Shown in pieces: positions 17,440-29,152 of a DNA stretch of 64,000 bases. Location: assembly GCF_013377015.1 (NCBI RefSeq), contig NZ_JACABA010000001.1, positions 1,075,554 to 1,139,553 on the forward strand, given 5' to 3'. The notes below the pieces were generated by a model that searched no databases, was not told the DNA's origin, and was given only the letters and a program-made list of their open reading frames with translations. Within the stretch, counting starts at the first letter, position 1. Every line of letters starts with the position of its first letter. Origin of the DNA: Rhodopseudomonas sp. (GTDB taxonomy: Bacteria > Pseudomonadota > Alphaproteobacteria > Rhizobiales > Xanthobacteraceae). The translations under genes and the position numbers were made by a program.

Positions 17440-18065
17440 CCGCCGTGCTGGACACAGACTCGTCGGCAACGGGCGCGGCCGCCGCGGATCGGCGCGTGCT
17501 GGTGCTCGGGATCGGCAACATACTGTGGGCCGATGAAGGTTTTGGCGTCCGTGTGGTGGAGGAATTCCACCACCGCTACATTCTGCCCGACAACGTCACG
17601 CTGCTCGACGGCGGCACCCAGGGTCTCTACCTCGTCAATTTCGTCCAGGAGGCCGACGATTTGATCGTGTTCGACGCGATCGACTACGGCGTTGCCCCCG
17701 GCACATTGAAGCTGGTGCGCGACGACGAGGTGCCGAAATTCACCGGCGTCAAGAAGATGAGCCTGCATCAGACCGGCTTCCAGGAAGTGCTGAGCGCGGC
17801 CGATCTGCTCGGCCAGTATCCGAAGCGGTTGGTGCTGATCGGATGCCAGGCGCAGGATCTGGAAGACTGGGGCGGGCCGCTGACCGAGCCGGTGCGTGCG
17901 CAGATCGGCCCGGCGATCGAGGCGGCCTGCGCCGTGCTCACTGAGTGGGGCGTGCCGGTCACGCCGCGCACTACGCCGCTCGCCGACTCCGAAGCCCTGC
18001 TCGGCAATGACATCGACCTCGCCCGCTACGAGCGGCGCGAGACCGCCAACGCCAGCGGCGGATAG
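17436..18065 (+). CDS. hupD: HupD, hydrogenase maturation endopeptidase
   Basis: The 209-residue protein of the HyaD/HupD family contains the nickel-probing residues Glu in WADEGFG, Asp in DAIDYG and His in SLHQTGF, plus the family N-terminus VLVLGIGNILWADEGFGV. It cleaves the C-terminal tail of HupL after nickel insertion. The ATG at 17436 overlaps the hupC stop. About 20 residues precede the conserved VLVLG strand, slightly longer than many homologues. Confidence 0.95.
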   Translation: MTAVLDTDSSATGAAAADRRVLVLGIGNILWADEGFGVRVVEEFHHRYILPDNVTLLDGGTQGLYLVNFVQEADDLIVFDAIDYGVAPGTLKLVRDDEVPKFTGVKKMSLHQTGFQEVLSAADLLGQYPKRLVLIGCQAQDLEDWGGPLTEPVRAQIGPAIEAACAVLTEWGVPVTPRTTPLADSEALLGNDIDLARYERRETANASGG

Positions 18066-18075
18066 GTCAGCCTCG

Positions 18076-18372
18076 ATGTGTCTCGGCGTGCCCATGACGA
18101 TTGTCGAAACCGACGGCATGTCGGCGCTGTGCGAGCGCCGCGGCGAGCAGCGCCTGGTGTCGGTGCTGCTGCTCGACCGCCCGCCGGTCGGCGCGCAGGT
18201 GCTGGTGTTCATCGACAGCGCAGTGCGGCTGCTCGACGCAGTGGAAGCCGAACAGATCGACAATGCCATCGACGGCTTGGCGGCCGCCTGCAACGGCGAG
18301 AGCTTCGAGCATCTGTTCGCCGACCTGATCGACCGCGAACCGCAACTGCCGCCGCACCTGCGGCAGAGTTAG
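18076..18372 (+). CDS. hupF: HupF, HypC-family hydrogenase chaperone
   Basis: The 98-residue protein starts MCLGVPM with the essential Cys2 of the HypC/HupF family. HupF works with HupK on pre-HupL and in rhizobia helps stabilise the enzyme when oxygen is present. It is separated from hypC (25233) and differs from it by a longer C-terminus. It follows hupD after 10 bases. The next gene, hupG, is set off by 220 bases that contain a promoter. Confidence 0.93.
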   Translation: MCLGVPMTIVETDGMSALCERRGEQRLVSVLLLDRPPVGAQVLVFIDSAVRLLDAVEAEQIDNAIDGLAAACNGESFEHLFADLIDREPQLPPHLRQS

Positions 18373-18532
18373 GCCACTCGATTAGAAGTATTGTCGCTCG
18401 CGCACATGCGGCATGGAAAGATAGTATCCGGCGCGAGACGGAATCAGACACCGCTCCTGGATAAGTCATTAGCGACGCAATAATAGAGCCGTATTTGCAA
18501 TAGGTTACAGATGGATAATTGATATCCATCGT

Positions 18533-18548
18533 TGGCACATGACTTGCT
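18533..18548 (+). promoter_or_regulatory. Strong sigma54 (-24/-12) promoter upstream of hupG
   Basis: TGGCACATGACTTGCT is an almost perfect RpoN site: TGGCAC, then TTGCT, with GG and GC 10 bases apart. It lies in a relatively AT-rich 220-base gap (18373-18592), 45 bases before the hupG ATG and about 34 bases before its ribosome binding site. A small dyad, ATGGAT-N7-ATCCAT, lies at 18511-18529 just upstream. This promoter would allow hupGHIJK and hyp genes to be driven separately from hupSLCDF. Confidence 0.85.
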
Positions 18549-18592
18549 ATAATGACAAGCAAGAGCCGGAAACCTGTCCAATGGGAGGAAAC

Positions 18593-19036
18593 ATGACATC
18601 GCGAGAGCAACCCATTCTTCGTCGGCGTGGTCTGCCGACGCTCGATGTCGCGGATGTGGATGCTTTCCTTTCGGCAGCCGAAGCTGCCGGCGCGGTGCCG
18701 GTGCTGCTGTTCGCCGGCGACGCCGTGCGCTGGCCCGAGTCCGCCGACGTCGCCGTCGTGCTTCCCGAATTGATCGAGGCGTTCCAGGGACGGCTTCAAG
18801 GCGCGGTGATCGCGCCACAGGCCGAGACCGCATTGGCGCCGCGCTTCGACATTCAAGTCTATCCGAGCCTGGTGCTGTGGCGCGGCGGCGAAGTCCTCGA
18901 GGTGATTCCCAAGATCAAGGACTGGTCGGTCTATGTCGCGCGGATCAGCGCGGCGCTCAACGGCGGCGGCAAGCCGGCGCGTAGCAGCGCCACGGTCGTC
19001 AAGTCGATGTCGTTTCTGAACCGGGGGGTGTCATGA
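18593..19036 (+). CDS. hupG: HupG, thioredoxin-fold hydrogenase chaperone (HyaE/HoxO family)
   Basis: This 147-residue protein has a thioredoxin-like fold without the CxxC active site ([24 protein letters not shown] is the typical cis-Pro region). Members bind the Tat signal of the hydrogenase small subunit and hold HupS until its clusters are in place. The ATG at 18593 has GGGAGGA three bases upstream; an in-frame ATG at 18539 overlaps the sigma54 promoter and is rejected. The gene overlaps hupH by 4 bases. Confidence 0.9.
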   Translation: MTSREQPILRRRGLPTLDVADVDAFLSAAEAAGAVPVLLFAGDAVRWPESADVAVVLPELIEAFQGRLQGAVIAPQAETALAPRFDIQVYPSLVLWRGGEVLEVIPKIKDWSVYVARISAALNGGGKPARSSATVVKSMSFLNRGVS

Positions 19037-19905
19037 AGCAGGGATTTTGGGTGGCGCCGGAAGGCGCCGAGCAGCCGATCAACGTGTTCCCGATCGGCGA
19101 TGAAAGTCTCGATCTCCAGCACAGCAGCCTGACCGGCGCCGGCACGATCAAGGCGCTGGCCTCGCTGGACGGCGCGGCGCTCGCCGAACAATGCCCACGC
19201 GCGATGGCGCTGCTGGAGCAAATCACCGCGGCATTGGCCAGCCAGCGGGCCGGCTCGGCCTCAAGAACATTCCGGCTCGACGACTTCACCGCGATGGAGC
19301 GCAAGCTGGTCGCCGACGTATTCGGCGAAGGCGAAGTCAGCGGCGTCGTGGCGCTGCCGGACGGATCTGTCGCGCAAATCCAGGAGTCCGTGCTGGCCGG
19401 TCTGTGGCAGATCAGGCTCGAGAGCGGCATCGGGGACGCACCCAAGGAATATGTCGAGGTCGCAGCAATTCCCGAACTGGTGCTGCGTGCCGCCAGCGAT
19501 TTGACTGCGCCGGATTTCGACATCGGCGCGCCGCCGCCCGACGCGATGAACGTGATGCCGGTGCTGAGCGAAATCCGCGACCGCGCCCAGGCCTATCGGC
19601 CCGGCGACCGCTCGCAGATCATCAACTTCACGCTGCTGCCGATGAACCCCGTGGACATGGAGTTCATGCAGGCGACGCTGCGCAACGGCCCGATCCAGTT
19701 GGTGTCGCGCGGCTACGGCAGCTGCCGCGTGCTCGCCACCGGCACCCGCAACGTCTGGTCGGTGCAGTTCTTCAATGCGATGGACACTATCATCCTCGAT
19801 ACGCTGGAGGTGGGCGGGGTGCCGACGGTGGCGATCGCGGCTGATGAGGATTTCGAAGATTCCGCCGAGCGGCTGGCCGAAATCAGGGAGGCCTATTTCA
19901 AGTGA
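19033..19905 (+). CDS. hupH: HupH, hydrogenase expression/formation protein (HyaF family)
   Basis: The 290-residue product has the HupH/HyaF layout, including the conserved segments [20 protein letters not shown] and [20 protein letters not shown] followed by [10 protein letters not shown]. The family is needed for maturation of HupS in the presence of oxygen in Rhizobium; biochemical action is not settled. It sits between hupG and hupI with short overlaps on both sides, consistent with coupled translation. Confidence 0.92.
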   Translation: MKQGFWVAPEGAEQPINVFPIGDESLDLQHSSLTGAGTIKALASLDGAALAEQCPRAMALLEQITAALASQRAGSASRTFRLDDFTAMERKLVADVFGEGEVSGVVALPDGSVAQIQESVLAGLWQIRLESGIGDAPKEYVEVAAIPELVLRAASDLTAPDFDIGAPPPDAMNVMPVLSEIRDRAQAYRPGDRSQIINFTLLPMNPVDMEFMQATLRNGPIQLVSRGYGSCRVLATGTRNVWSVQFFNAMDTIILDTLEVGGVPTVAIAADEDFEDSAERLAEIREAYFK

Positions 19906-20117
19906 GCGGCTTCGAGAATTTCGGCGTTCGCCAGGACGTCGCCGACGCGGCGCGGATGGAATGCGGCATCTGCTGGACGGTGTACGACCCCGCCGAGGGC
20001 GACACTGTCGCGCAGATTCCGCCCGGGACACCTTTTGCAGCATTGCCGGCGGATTGGACCTGCCCGAACTGCGACGCAGTGCGGGCCAAATTCATGATGA
20101 TCGAAGGTGACAACTGA
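19902..20117 (+). CDS. hupI: HupI, rubredoxin
   Basis: The 71-residue protein has the two iron-binding CxxC pairs of rubredoxin ([16 protein letters not shown] and [13 protein letters not shown]). The start is GTG at 19902, overlapping the hupH stop. Rubredoxins in hup operons (HupI/HoxR) support hydrogenase assembly under aerobic or microaerobic conditions, probably by donating electrons or protecting a cluster in HupS. Confidence 0.95.
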   Translation: MSGFENFGVRQDVADAARMECGICWTVYDPAEGDTVAQIPPGTPFAALPADWTCPNCDAVRAKFMMIEGDN

Positions 20118-20136
20118 AGCGGGTGAAGGGACGCGG

Positions 20137-20616
20137 ATGACCAGTGCCATCGAATATGCCGCCGCGCTTGAGGCGCTCTATCGTCGCATCGGCGAGCGTT
20201 CGATGCATGACCTGCCGATCTACAACGAGGCGCTCGCGGTCGAGGCCGTCGGCTTCGATGCCCATGACGACGCCATCAGCGGCATTCTGATCACGCCCTG
20301 GTTCATGAACCTGATGTTGCTGCCATTGGACGGTTCGCTGGCCGCTCGCGCGCTCGGTTCGTCTTTCAGCCACGGCTTTCCGGTCGGCATGTTCGATTTC
20401 ACCGTCGGCGATATCGAGGGCGTCGGCCGGATCGCCAGCTGCTCGCTGTTCTCGCCGATGTTCGAATTCGCCGACATGGCAGCTGCGCGCGCCACCGCGG
20501 CGGCCGCGATGGCGGAAATCCGCAATCCCGAGCCGGAGCAGCCAAAGACCCGCGTCGTCGCAGCGCTCGACCGCCGCAGTTTTCTGCGCGGCGCCCTGAC
20601 GGAGCCGCGGCCATGA
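20137..20616 (+). CDS. hupJ: HupJ, hydrogenase chaperone (HybE family)
   Basis: The 159-residue protein shows the HybE/HupJ core (ITPWFMNLMLLP, then FPVGMFDFTVGDI and IASCSLFSPMFEFAD). A GTG at 20107 would add ten residues and overlap hupI; the ATG at 20137 with GAAGGG upstream is preferred. The C-terminus contains RRSFLRG, a twin-arginine-like string in an unusual place. It overlaps hupK by 4 bases. Confidence 0.88.
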   Translation: MTSAIEYAAALEALYRRIGERSMHDLPIYNEALAVEAVGFDAHDDAISGILITPWFMNLMLLPLDGSLAARALGSSFSHGFPVGMFDFTVGDIEGVGRIASCSLFSPMFEFADMAAARATAAAAMAEIRNPEPEQPKTRVVAALDRRSFLRGALTEPRP

Positions 20617-21644
20617 CGACCGCGTCCGCCGACATCGCCATTGCACTCGACCTGATTGACGGTCGCGTGGCCGGGGTCGACATCACGCCGCGCCGCTTGC
20701 CGCCGATCGATGCCATGATGGCGGGCCGGCCCGTTGCCGAAATGATGGCGGTGCTGCCGCGGCTGTTCGCGCTGTGCTCGACCGCGCATGCGGTCGCGGC
20801 GACGACCGCCGTCGATGCCGCGCGCGGCATCGAGCCGTCGCCGGCGCAGCAGCGCCAGCGTCATGCGGCGGTGCTGGCAGAGCGGCTGGTCGAGCAGTTG
20901 CGTAGCGCCGTGACAAAACTGCGACTGCTCGACCGGCCACCGGTCGCGCACGCGACGCGCCAGGCGATCGGCGCCGCCGCGCAGTTTGGGCTCTCGGCTA
21001 ACTCCGACGTTCCAACCCTGTTGCGCGCCATCGATCAGATCGAAGCCGCGCTGAACGCGATCCACATCGCCGATCTGCAGCCGGCGGAAAGCACCGCGCG
21101 CTTCGGCTCGTCGGGACCGCTTGCTCTCACGGCTGCGGATGACCTCAACGTCATCGCGCGGCTTCTGCAAGGCGGCACGCGCTATGCCGCCGCGCCCGAT
21201 CTCGACGGCGCCATTCCTGAAACCGGCGCCTGGGCGCGGTCGCGTGCATCGACGGCGCCCGACACCGCGGCGGCGCGGTTGCGGGCGCGGCTGGATGAGC
21301 TGGCGACCATGCCACAGACGCTGCGCGCCCTCGTCAGCGGCGACGCGCCCTGCCCCGACGCGCCGATCGGCTATCGCGTCGGCAACCGTCGCGGCGCTGC
21401 CGCGGTCGAGACCGCGCGTGGCCGGCTCTATCATCTGGTCGAGCTCGGCAGCGACGGCCGCGTCGCCGCCTTCCAGATGGTGGCGCCGACCGAATGGAAT
21501 TTTCATCCCCGCGGTCCGCTGGCCCAGATGCTGCGCCACGCGGCGCTCGGCGCCGACGCTGACGCGGCCGCCGGGCAATTGATCGCCGCATTCGATCCCT
21601 GCGTCGGCTGCAAACTTTCGATCCGCGAGGCCGCCGATGCATGA
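20613..21644 (+). CDS. hupK: HupK, hydrogenase large-subunit-like assembly factor
   Basis: The 343-residue protein resembles a shortened hydrogenase large subunit: it ends with FDPCVGCKLSIREA, mimicking the C-terminal CxxC nickel motif, and contains VAPTEWNFHPRGPL like HupL and HupV, but the N-terminal RxCxxC motif is altered (LFALCSTAHAVA keeps a single Cys). Such proteins are thought to be scaffolds that interact with HypC/HupF during loading of the Fe(CN)2CO unit. It overlaps hupJ and hypA, so it belongs to the same message. Confidence 0.9.
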   Translation: MTTASADIAIALDLIDGRVAGVDITPRRLPPIDAMMAGRPVAEMMAVLPRLFALCSTAHAVAATTAVDAARGIEPSPAQQRQRHAAVLAERLVEQLRSAVTKLRLLDRPPVAHATRQAIGAAAQFGLSANSDVPTLLRAIDQIEAALNAIHIADLQPAESTARFGSSGPLALTAADDLNVIARLLQGGTRYAAAPDLDGAIPETGAWARSRASTAPDTAAARLRARLDELATMPQTLRALVSGDAPCPDAPIGYRVGNRRGAAAVETARGRLYHLVELGSDGRVAAFQMVAPTEWNFHPRGPLAQMLRHAALGADADAAAGQLIAAFDPCVGCKLSIREAADA

Positions 21645-21978
21645 AATGGCGCTGTGCGAGGGCGTGATCGATATCATCGAGGCGGAGGCGCTGCGGCAAT
21701 CGTTTTCGCGGGTGAAGACGGTGTGGCTGGAAATCGGCGCGCTGAGCCAGGTTGAGCCTGACGCGATGCGATTCTGCTTCCCCGTTTGTGCGGCGCACTC
21801 GGTCGCGGCGGAGGCGAAACTGGAGATCATCAGCGCCCCCGGCGAAGCCTGGTGTATGAGCTGCATCAAAACCGTGCCGGTAAAACGACGCTACGATCCC
21901 TGCCCGTGCTGCGGCGGCTACCAGCTGCAGGTCACCGCGGGGGAGGAAATGCGGGTCAAAGAATTGGAGGTCGCCTGA
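21637..21978 (+). CDS. hypA: HypA, nickel-insertion metallochaperone
   Basis: The 113-residue protein begins MHEMALCE, with His2 as nickel ligand, and has the zinc-binding double CxxC (CMSC and CPCC). HypA transfers nickel to the large subunit together with HypB. The stop overlaps the hypB start (TGATG). Confidence 0.96.
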   Translation: MHEMALCEGVIDIIEAEALRQSFSRVKTVWLEIGALSQVEPDAMRFCFPVCAAHSVAAEAKLEIISAPGEAWCMSCIKTVPVKRRYDPCPCCGGYQLQVTAGEEMRVKELEVA

Positions 21979-22949
21979 TGTGTACGGTTTGCGGTTGCGG
22001 TGATCAGAATTCCAGCATCGAGCCCGGCGCAAAGCCGGAGTCGCATGTTCACGATCATCATCACCATCATGGCGAGCACGGCCACGGCCATTCGCATGCC
22101 CATTCCCATGACGGGCACCACCACGATCATGATCACCCACACGATCACCATCATCACGACCACAATCATGATCACCAGCATCCCGGCCATGACCATCCGC
22201 ACAGCCACGCGCCCGCACCAGACGCGATCCACTATGGCGGCGGCCTTGCCGGCGTGCATGTGCCGGGCTTGAGTCAGCAGCGCATCGTCCAGATCGAACG
22301 CGACATCTTGGGCAAGAACGACGAACTGGCGCAGGTCAATCGCGCCCGGTTTGCCGCCGCGCGCGTATTCGCACTCAATCTCGTCTCCAGCCCCGGCGCC
22401 GGCAAGACCGCGCTGCTGGTCAAGACCATTTCTGACCTCAAAGGCATCCGCCCGATCGCCGTGATCGAGGGCGATCAGCAAACCTCGAACGACGCCGAGC
22501 GGATTCGCGCCACCGGCGCGCCGGCGATCCAGGTCAACACCGGCAAGGGCTGTCACCTCGACGCATCGATGGTCGGCGACGCCTTCGCGCGGCTGCCCGC
22601 AATCGACGGCGGGCTGTTGTTCATCGAGAACGTTGGCAATCTGGTCTGCCCCGCCGCGTTCGATCTCGGCGAGGCGCACAAGGTGGTGGTGTTCTCGACC
22701 ACCGAGGGCGAGGACAAACCGCTGAAATACCCTGACATGTTCGCGGCCTCCAGCCTGATGCTGATCAACAAGATAGATCTGGTGCCGAATCTCGATTTCG
22801 ATCTGGCGCGGACGGTCGAATATGCCCGCCGCGTCAATCCGAAGATCGAGGTACTGACGGTGTCGGCGAAAACCGGCGAAGGCATGAAGGCGTTCTATGC
22901 CTGGATCGCCAAGCGCGCCGCGTCGCTTGCCGCCGACGCGGCGGAGTAA
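21978..22949 (+). CDS. hypB: HypB, nickel-binding GTPase with long His-rich region
   Basis: The 323-residue protein starts MCTVCGCG (the high-affinity Cys nickel site). It then has about 31 histidines within roughly 55 residues (about 23-78), followed by the GTPase domain with SSPGAGKT (P loop), EGDQQT, and NKIDL. The His stretch binds many nickel ions and can act as a store, as known for Bradyrhizobium HypB (nickelin). GTP hydrolysis drives nickel release to HypA and the hydrogenase. The ATG at 21978 is the one that gives the Cys motif. Confidence 0.96.
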   Translation: MCTVCGCGDQNSSIEPGAKPESHVHDHHHHHGEHGHGHSHAHSHDGHHHDHDHPHDHHHHDHNHDHQHPGHDHPHSHAPAPDAIHYGGGLAGVHVPGLSQQRIVQIERDILGKNDELAQVNRARFAAARVFALNLVSSPGAGKTALLVKTISDLKGIRPIAVIEGDQQTSNDAERIRATGAPAIQVNTGKGCHLDASMVGDAFARLPAIDGGLLFIENVGNLVCPAAFDLGEAHKVVVFSTTEGEDKPLKYPDMFAASSLMLINKIDLVPNLDFDLARTVEYARRVNPKIEVLTVSAKTGEGMKAFYAWIAKRAASLAADAAE

Positions 22950-22956
22950 GCAGCGC

Positions 22957-25242
22957 ATGACCCTCGCCCGCCCGATCGCCACTCGGCAGCGCATCCGCGT
23001 CCGCGGCACGGTGCAGGGCGTCGGTTTTCGGCCGTTCGTGCATCGGCTGGCACAACGCTTCGCGCTCGGTGGCTTTGTCGGCAACGATGCCGATGGCGTG
23101 CTGATCGAGATCGAGGGCGCGCGGGTCGCCGAGTTTGTCCCCGCGTTGCGCCGCGAGGCGCCGCCGCTGGCGCGGATCGAGGCGGTTGAGACGTTCGAAC
23201 TGGCCTCGCGCGGCGAGACAAGATTTGCCATTGCCCCGAGCGTCGCGGGCAAGGTGACGACACAGATCGCCGCCGACGCAGCGACCTGCGAGCACTGCCT
23301 CGATGAGCTGTTCGATCCGGCCAGCCGTTTTCATCTTTATCCGTTCGTCAACTGCACTCATTGCGGCCCACGCTACACCCTGACCCGCCGGCTGCCCTAT
23401 GATCGCGCCAACACCTCGATGGCGGCGTTCGCGATGTGCGCCGATTGCGCCGCCGACTATCGCGATCCGGCCAACCGGCGCTTTCACGCCGAGCCGATCG
23501 CTTGCTCGCGCTGCGGGCCGCAGCTGAGCGCCGGCATCGACGCGATTGTCGCGGCGTTGCGCGGCGGACAGATCGTCGCGATCAAGAGCCTCGGCGGGTT
23601 TCAGTTGCTGTGCGACGCCCACAACGAGACCGCGGTCGCGCGGTTGCGCGCGCAAAAATGCCGGGACGCCAAGCCGTTCGCGGTAATGATTGCCTCGCTG
23701 GCGTCGCTCGACAGCATTGCTGAAGCCGACGCGCAAGAGCGCGAGCTGCTGCATTCGGTCGCGCGGCCGGTCGTGCTGCTGACATCCCGCCGCAAACTGG
23801 CGCCGTCAGTGGCGCCCGGATTGTCGCGGCTCGGCGTGATGCTGCCCTATACGCCGCTGCATCATCTGTTGTTTCACGCCGCGATGGGCCAGCCGGACGG
23901 CCGCGGCTGGCAGAACGACCCGTGCGATCTGGTGCTGGTCGCGACCAGCGCCAATCCCGGCGGCGAGCCGCTGGTGATCGACGACGACGACGCCAGGCGC
24001 CGGCTGTCCGGCATCGCCGATCTGGTCGTCACCCACGACCGCGCCATCGTCATCCGTGCCGACGATTCCGTCGCCTCCGTCGTCGCCGGCGCGCCGATGC
24101 TGATCCGCCGCGCGCGTGGCTATGCGCCGGCGCCGATCAGGCTGGCGCGCGAGATGCCGCCCCTGCTCGCGCTCGGCGGCCATCTGAAATCTACCGTGAC
24201 GGTGACGCGCGGGCGCGAGGCCTTCGTCTCGCAGCATATCGGCGACCTCGACTCAGCCGAGAGCATCCGCTTCTTCGAACAGACCGTGGCGCATCTGCTG
24301 AAGATTCTCGACGTCGAGCCGGTAGCGGTGGTGCATGATCGGCATCCCGATTTCGCCTCGACCCGCTTTGCCGAAACGCTGCCATGGCCGGCGATCGCGG
24401 TTCAGCATCACCACGCCCATGTCGGCGCGATCGCCGCCGAGCACGGTATCGACGGTCCGCTGCTGGGTCTGGTGCTCGACGGTTTTGGCTATGGCAACCA
24501 TGGCGAGAGCTGGGGCGGCGAGCTGTTGCTGTCCGACAATGCCGGCTTCACCCGGATCGGCCATCTTGCGCCGCTGCCGCAGCCCGGCGGCGACGTCGCG
24601 GCACGCGAGCCGTGGCGAATGGCGGCGGCGGCGCTGCAACTGATCGGCCGCGGCGACGAAATTGCCGGCCGTTTTGCCGCGCGGCCACAGGCTGCCATGC
24701 TCACACAACTACTAGAGCGCAAGAATGTGCAGCTGACGACCAGCGCCGGCCGGCTGTTCGATGCGGTCGCCGGCCTGCTGGGCATCTGTGGATCGCAGCA
24801 CTACGAAGGTCAGGCGGCGATGGAGCTGGAGGCGTTGGTGCGCCGGCCGACCGTCGATCCCTCCGGTTGGCGCATCGACGACGGCGTCGTCAGCTTCGCG
24901 CCTTTGCTGGAACGTCTCGCCGCACCGGGCGTCGATCCGGTTGCCGGCGCCGAATTGTTTCACGGCACCTTTGCGGCGGCCATGGTCGATCTGGCGAGCC
25001 GCATAGCTGCCGCGCGCGACCTCAACACGGTCGCGCTTGGCGGCGGCTGTTTCCTCAACCGGGTGCTGGTCACCGAGATTGGGGCCGGCCTGCGCGCGCG
25101 CGGCATCACGCCGCTGATGGCGCGGGCGGTGCCGCCGAACGACGGCGGCCTCAGCCTCGGCCAGGCCTGGATCGCCGCCAGCGCGCTTGAACGAGCCGAT
25201 GCCAGCGACGCTATGACCGGAGGTCAACCCACATGTGTCTAG
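22957..25242 (+). CDS. hypF: HypF, carbamoyltransferase for cyanide ligand synthesis
   Basis: The 761-residue protein has all HypF domains in order: acylphosphatase-like ([18 protein letters not shown]), two zinc-finger pairs (CEHC, CTHC, CADC, CSRC), a YrdC-like domain, and a Kae1-like carbamoyltransferase domain with HHHAHVGA. It activates carbamoyl phosphate and transfers carbamoyl to the HypE C-terminal Cys for CN formation. It starts 7 bases after hypB and overlaps hypC by 10 bases. The length is full, with no sign of frameshift. Confidence 0.96.
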   Translation: MTLARPIATRQRIRVRGTVQGVGFRPFVHRLAQRFALGGFVGNDADGVLIEIEGARVAEFVPALRREAPPLARIEAVETFELASRGETRFAIAPSVAGKVTTQIAADAATCEHCLDELFDPASRFHLYPFVNCTHCGPRYTLTRRLPYDRANTSMAAFAMCADCAADYRDPANRRFHAEPIACSRCGPQLSAGIDAIVAALRGGQIVAIKSLGGFQLLCDAHNETAVARLRAQKCRDAKPFAVMIASLASLDSIAEADAQERELLHSVARPVVLLTSRRKLAPSVAPGLSRLGVMLPYTPLHHLLFHAAMGQPDGRGWQNDPCDLVLVATSANPGGEPLVIDDDDARRRLSGIADLVVTHDRAIVIRADDSVASVVAGAPMLIRRARGYAPAPIRLAREMPPLLALGGHLKSTVTVTRGREAFVSQHIGDLDSAESIRFFEQTVAHLLKILDVEPVAVVHDRHPDFASTRFAETLPWPAIAVQHHHAHVGAIAAEHGIDGPLLGLVLDGFGYGNHGESWGGELLLSDNAGFTRIGHLAPLPQPGGDVAAREPWRMAAAALQLIGRGDEIAGRFAARPQAAMLTQLLERKNVQLTTSAGRLFDAVAGLLGICGSQHYEGQAAMELEALVRRPTVDPSGWRIDDGVVSFAPLLERLAAPGVDPVAGAELFHGTFAAAMVDLASRIAAARDLNTVALGGGCFLNRVLVTEIGAGLRARGITPLMARAVPPNDGGLSLGQAWIAASALERADASDAMTGGQPTCV

Positions 25243-25469
25243 CCATTCCAGCCGAAGTCACCGAGCTGCTGCCCGACGACATGGCCAAGGTCTCGATCGA
25301 CGGCGTCGGCAAGATCATCTCCGTGGCGCTGATCGAAGATCTTAGCGTCGGCGACTATGTGATTCTGCACGTCGGCTACGCCCTGACCAAGATCGACCCG
25401 GAGGAAGCCAAACGCACGCTGGCGCTGCTGGCCGAACTCGGTGCCGTGCAAACGGAGCTGGCATCATGA
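25233..25469 (+). CDS. hypC: HypC, Fe(CN)2CO carrier chaperone
   Basis: The 78-residue protein starts MCLAIPAEV with the essential Cys2. HypC forms a complex with HypD to build and deliver the Fe(CN)2CO unit. It overlaps hypF and hypD (4 bases). It is a paralogue of HupF. Confidence 0.95.
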   Translation: MCLAIPAEVTELLPDDMAKVSIDGVGKIISVALIEDLSVGDYVILHVGYALTKIDPEEAKRTLALLAELGAVQTELAS

Positions 25470-26608
25470 AATACGTCGACGAATATCGCGACGGCGCCAC
25501 CGCGCGACGGCTCGCCGAGGTGATCGCCAGCGAGGCCGCGCCCGGCCAACACTACCGTTTCATGGAATTCTGCGGCGGCCACACCCATGCGATCTCGCGC
25601 TACGGCATCGAAGACCTGCTGCCGCGCAACATCCGGATGATCCATGGTCCCGGCTGCCCGGTCTGCGTGCTGCCGGCGGGACGGATCGACATGGCGATTG
25701 AGCTGGCGGAGCGGCCCGAAGTGACGTTGTGCGTCTATGGCGATCTGATGCGGGTGCCCGGATCGCGGCGCACGTCGCTGCTGCGCGCCAAGGCTGACGG
25801 CGCCGACATCCGCATGATCTATTCCACGCTCGACGCCATCCGCATCGCCGAACAGGAGACGCAACGCGAGGTCGTGTTCTTCGCCATCGGCTTCGAGACC
25901 ACGACGCCGCCGACCGCGATGGCGATCCGACTTGCGCAGAAGAAGCAGCTCGGTAACTTCAGTATCTTCTGCAACCACGTGCTCACGCCGCCGGCGATCC
26001 AGGGCATTTTGGAGGGCGTCGACCTTGGCGACCCCGAGCAGGTCGCGCTCGACGGCTTTGTCGGTCCCGCCCATGTCTCGACCGTGATCGGCACACGGCC
26101 TTACGAATTCTTCGCCGAGACATTTCGCAAACCGGTGGTGATCGCCGGCTTCGAGCCGCTCGACGTGATGCAGGCGATCCTGATGCTGGTGCGGCAGGTC
26201 AATGACGACCGCCACGAAGTCGAGAACCAGTACATCCGCGCCGTCACCCGCGACGGCAATCAGCGCGCTATCTCCGAGGTCGCCGACATTTTCGAATTGC
26301 GCGAGCAGTTCGAATGGCGCGGCCTCGGGCACCTGCCTCATAGCGGCCTGCGGTTGAAAGCCGCCTATGCGGCGTTCGACGCCGAGCGCCGCTTCGACAT
26401 GCCGGAACTCACCGCCGCCGACAATCCGGCCTGCGAATGCGGCGCGATCTTGCGCGGCGTCAAGAAGCCGGTCGACTGCAAGCTGTTCGGCGCCGTCTGC
26501 ACGCCCGAAAATCCGATGGGCTCCTGCATGGTATCCTCCGAGGGCGCCTGCGCCGCGCATTGGACCTATGGCCGCTTCCGCGACATCCAGCAGAGGAAGG
26601 CGTCATGA
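25466..26608 (+). CDS. hypD: HypD, Fe(CN)2CO assembly Fe-S protein
   Basis: The 380-residue protein has the conserved motifs [21 protein letters not shown], and the C-terminal cysteine set (CECG, CKLFG, C[21 protein letters not shown]) that holds a 4Fe-4S cluster. HypD is the platform on which CN and CO are attached to iron. It overlaps hypE by 4 bases. Confidence 0.96.
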   Translation: MKYVDEYRDGATARRLAEVIASEAAPGQHYRFMEFCGGHTHAISRYGIEDLLPRNIRMIHGPGCPVCVLPAGRIDMAIELAERPEVTLCVYGDLMRVPGSRRTSLLRAKADGADIRMIYSTLDAIRIAEQETQREVVFFAIGFETTTPPTAMAIRLAQKKQLGNFSIFCNHVLTPPAIQGILEGVDLGDPEQVALDGFVGPAHVSTVIGTRPYEFFAETFRKPVVIAGFEPLDVMQAILMLVRQVNDDRHEVENQYIRAVTRDGNQRAISEVADIFELREQFEWRGLGHLPHSGLRLKAAYAAFDAERRFDMPELTAADNPACECGAILRGVKKPVDCKLFGAVCTPENPMGSCMVSSEGACAAHWTYGRFRDIQQRKAS

Positions 26609-27645
26609 GCAGCAAACGACGCAAGCTCGATTTCAAGAATGGCAAGGTCGATCTCTCGCACGGCTCCGGCGGCCGCGCCATGGCGCATTTGATCGCGGAA
26701 GTGTTTCACGATTCCTTCAGCAACGAATGGCTGGCGCGCGGCAATGACCAGGCGGCGTTCGACGTCGGCCAAGGCCGTATGGTGATGACCACCGACGGCT
26801 ATGTGATTTCCCCGCTGTTCTTCCCCGGAGGCAACATCGGCTCGCTCGCGGTCCACGGTACCATCAACGACGTGGCGATGGCCGGGGCGCGACCGCTATA
26901 TCTGTCCGCGAGTTTCATCATCGAGGAAGGTTTTGCGCTCGCCGATCTAAAGCAGATCGCCGATGCGATGGGTGCCGCCGCCCGCGAGGCCGGGGTGCCT
27001 GTGATCACCGGCGACACCAAGGTGGTGGAGCGCGGCAAGGCCGACGGCGTGTTTATCTCGACCACCGGCATCGGCGTGGTGCCCGATGGCCTCGATCTGT
27101 CGGCGGAGAAGGCCAAGGTCGGCGACCGCGTGCTGCTCTCCGGCACGCTGGGCGATCACGGCATCGCGGTGATGTCGCAACGCACCAACATGACGTTCGA
27201 GACCGACCTGCTCTCCGACTCCGCCGCGCTGCACGACTTGGTGGCGGCGATGGTCGCCACCAATGGCCCCGGCATCCGGGTGATGCGCGATCCGACCCGC
27301 GGCGGCCTCGCCGCGACGCTGAACGAATTGGCGCAGCAATCCGGCGTCGGCTTCCGCATCGCGGAGGAATCGATCCCGGTGCGGCCGGCGGTGGCCGCGG
27401 CCTGCGAACTGCTCGGCCTCGATCCGCTCAATGTCGCCAACGAAGGCAAGCTGGTCGCAATCGTTGCGCCCGAGGCGGCCGAAGCCCTGCTGGCGGCAAT
27501 GCGCGCGCATCCGCTTGGCAAGGACGCTGTCGATATCGGCGAAGTGGTCGAAGACGACCACCGTTTTGTGCAAATGACGACCAGCTTCGGCGGCGGCCGG
27601 ATCGTCGACTGGCTATCCGGCGAACAACTGCCACGGATATGTTAA
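26605..27645 (+). CDS. hypE: HypE, carbamoyl dehydratase
   Basis: The 346-residue protein has the PurM-like ATP-binding motif (HGSGGRAM, GNDQAAFDV) and ends exactly in PRIC, the C-terminal Cys that carries thiocarbamate and then thiocyanate. The ATG at 26605 overlaps the hypD stop. hoxA begins one base after its stop codon. Confidence 0.96.
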   Translation: MSSKRRKLDFKNGKVDLSHGSGGRAMAHLIAEVFHDSFSNEWLARGNDQAAFDVGQGRMVMTTDGYVISPLFFPGGNIGSLAVHGTINDVAMAGARPLYLSASFIIEEGFALADLKQIADAMGAAAREAGVPVITGDTKVVERGKADGVFISTTGIGVVPDGLDLSAEKAKVGDRVLLSGTLGDHGIAVMSQRTNMTFETDLLSDSAALHDLVAAMVATNGPGIRVMRDPTRGGLAATLNELAQQSGVGFRIAEESIPVRPAVAAACELLGLDPLNVANEGKLVAIVAPEAAEALLAAMRAHPLGKDAVDIGEVVEDDHRFVQMTTSFGGGRIVDWLSGEQLPRIC

Positions 27646-27646
27646 G

Positions 27647-29123
<1,477 letters not shown>

Positions 29124-29152
<29 letters not shown>

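Noticed and set aside
18511-18529. ATGGAT-N7-ATCCAT dyad as the HoxA binding site.
   Set aside because: It lies only a few bases from the -24 element, too close for a typical sigma54 enhancer site; it may instead be a repressor site or chance.
22041-22210. Repetitive CAT/CAC-rich DNA considered as a tandem repeat or CRISPR-like array.
   Set aside because: It encodes the His-rich region of HypB in frame and has no repeat-spacer structure.
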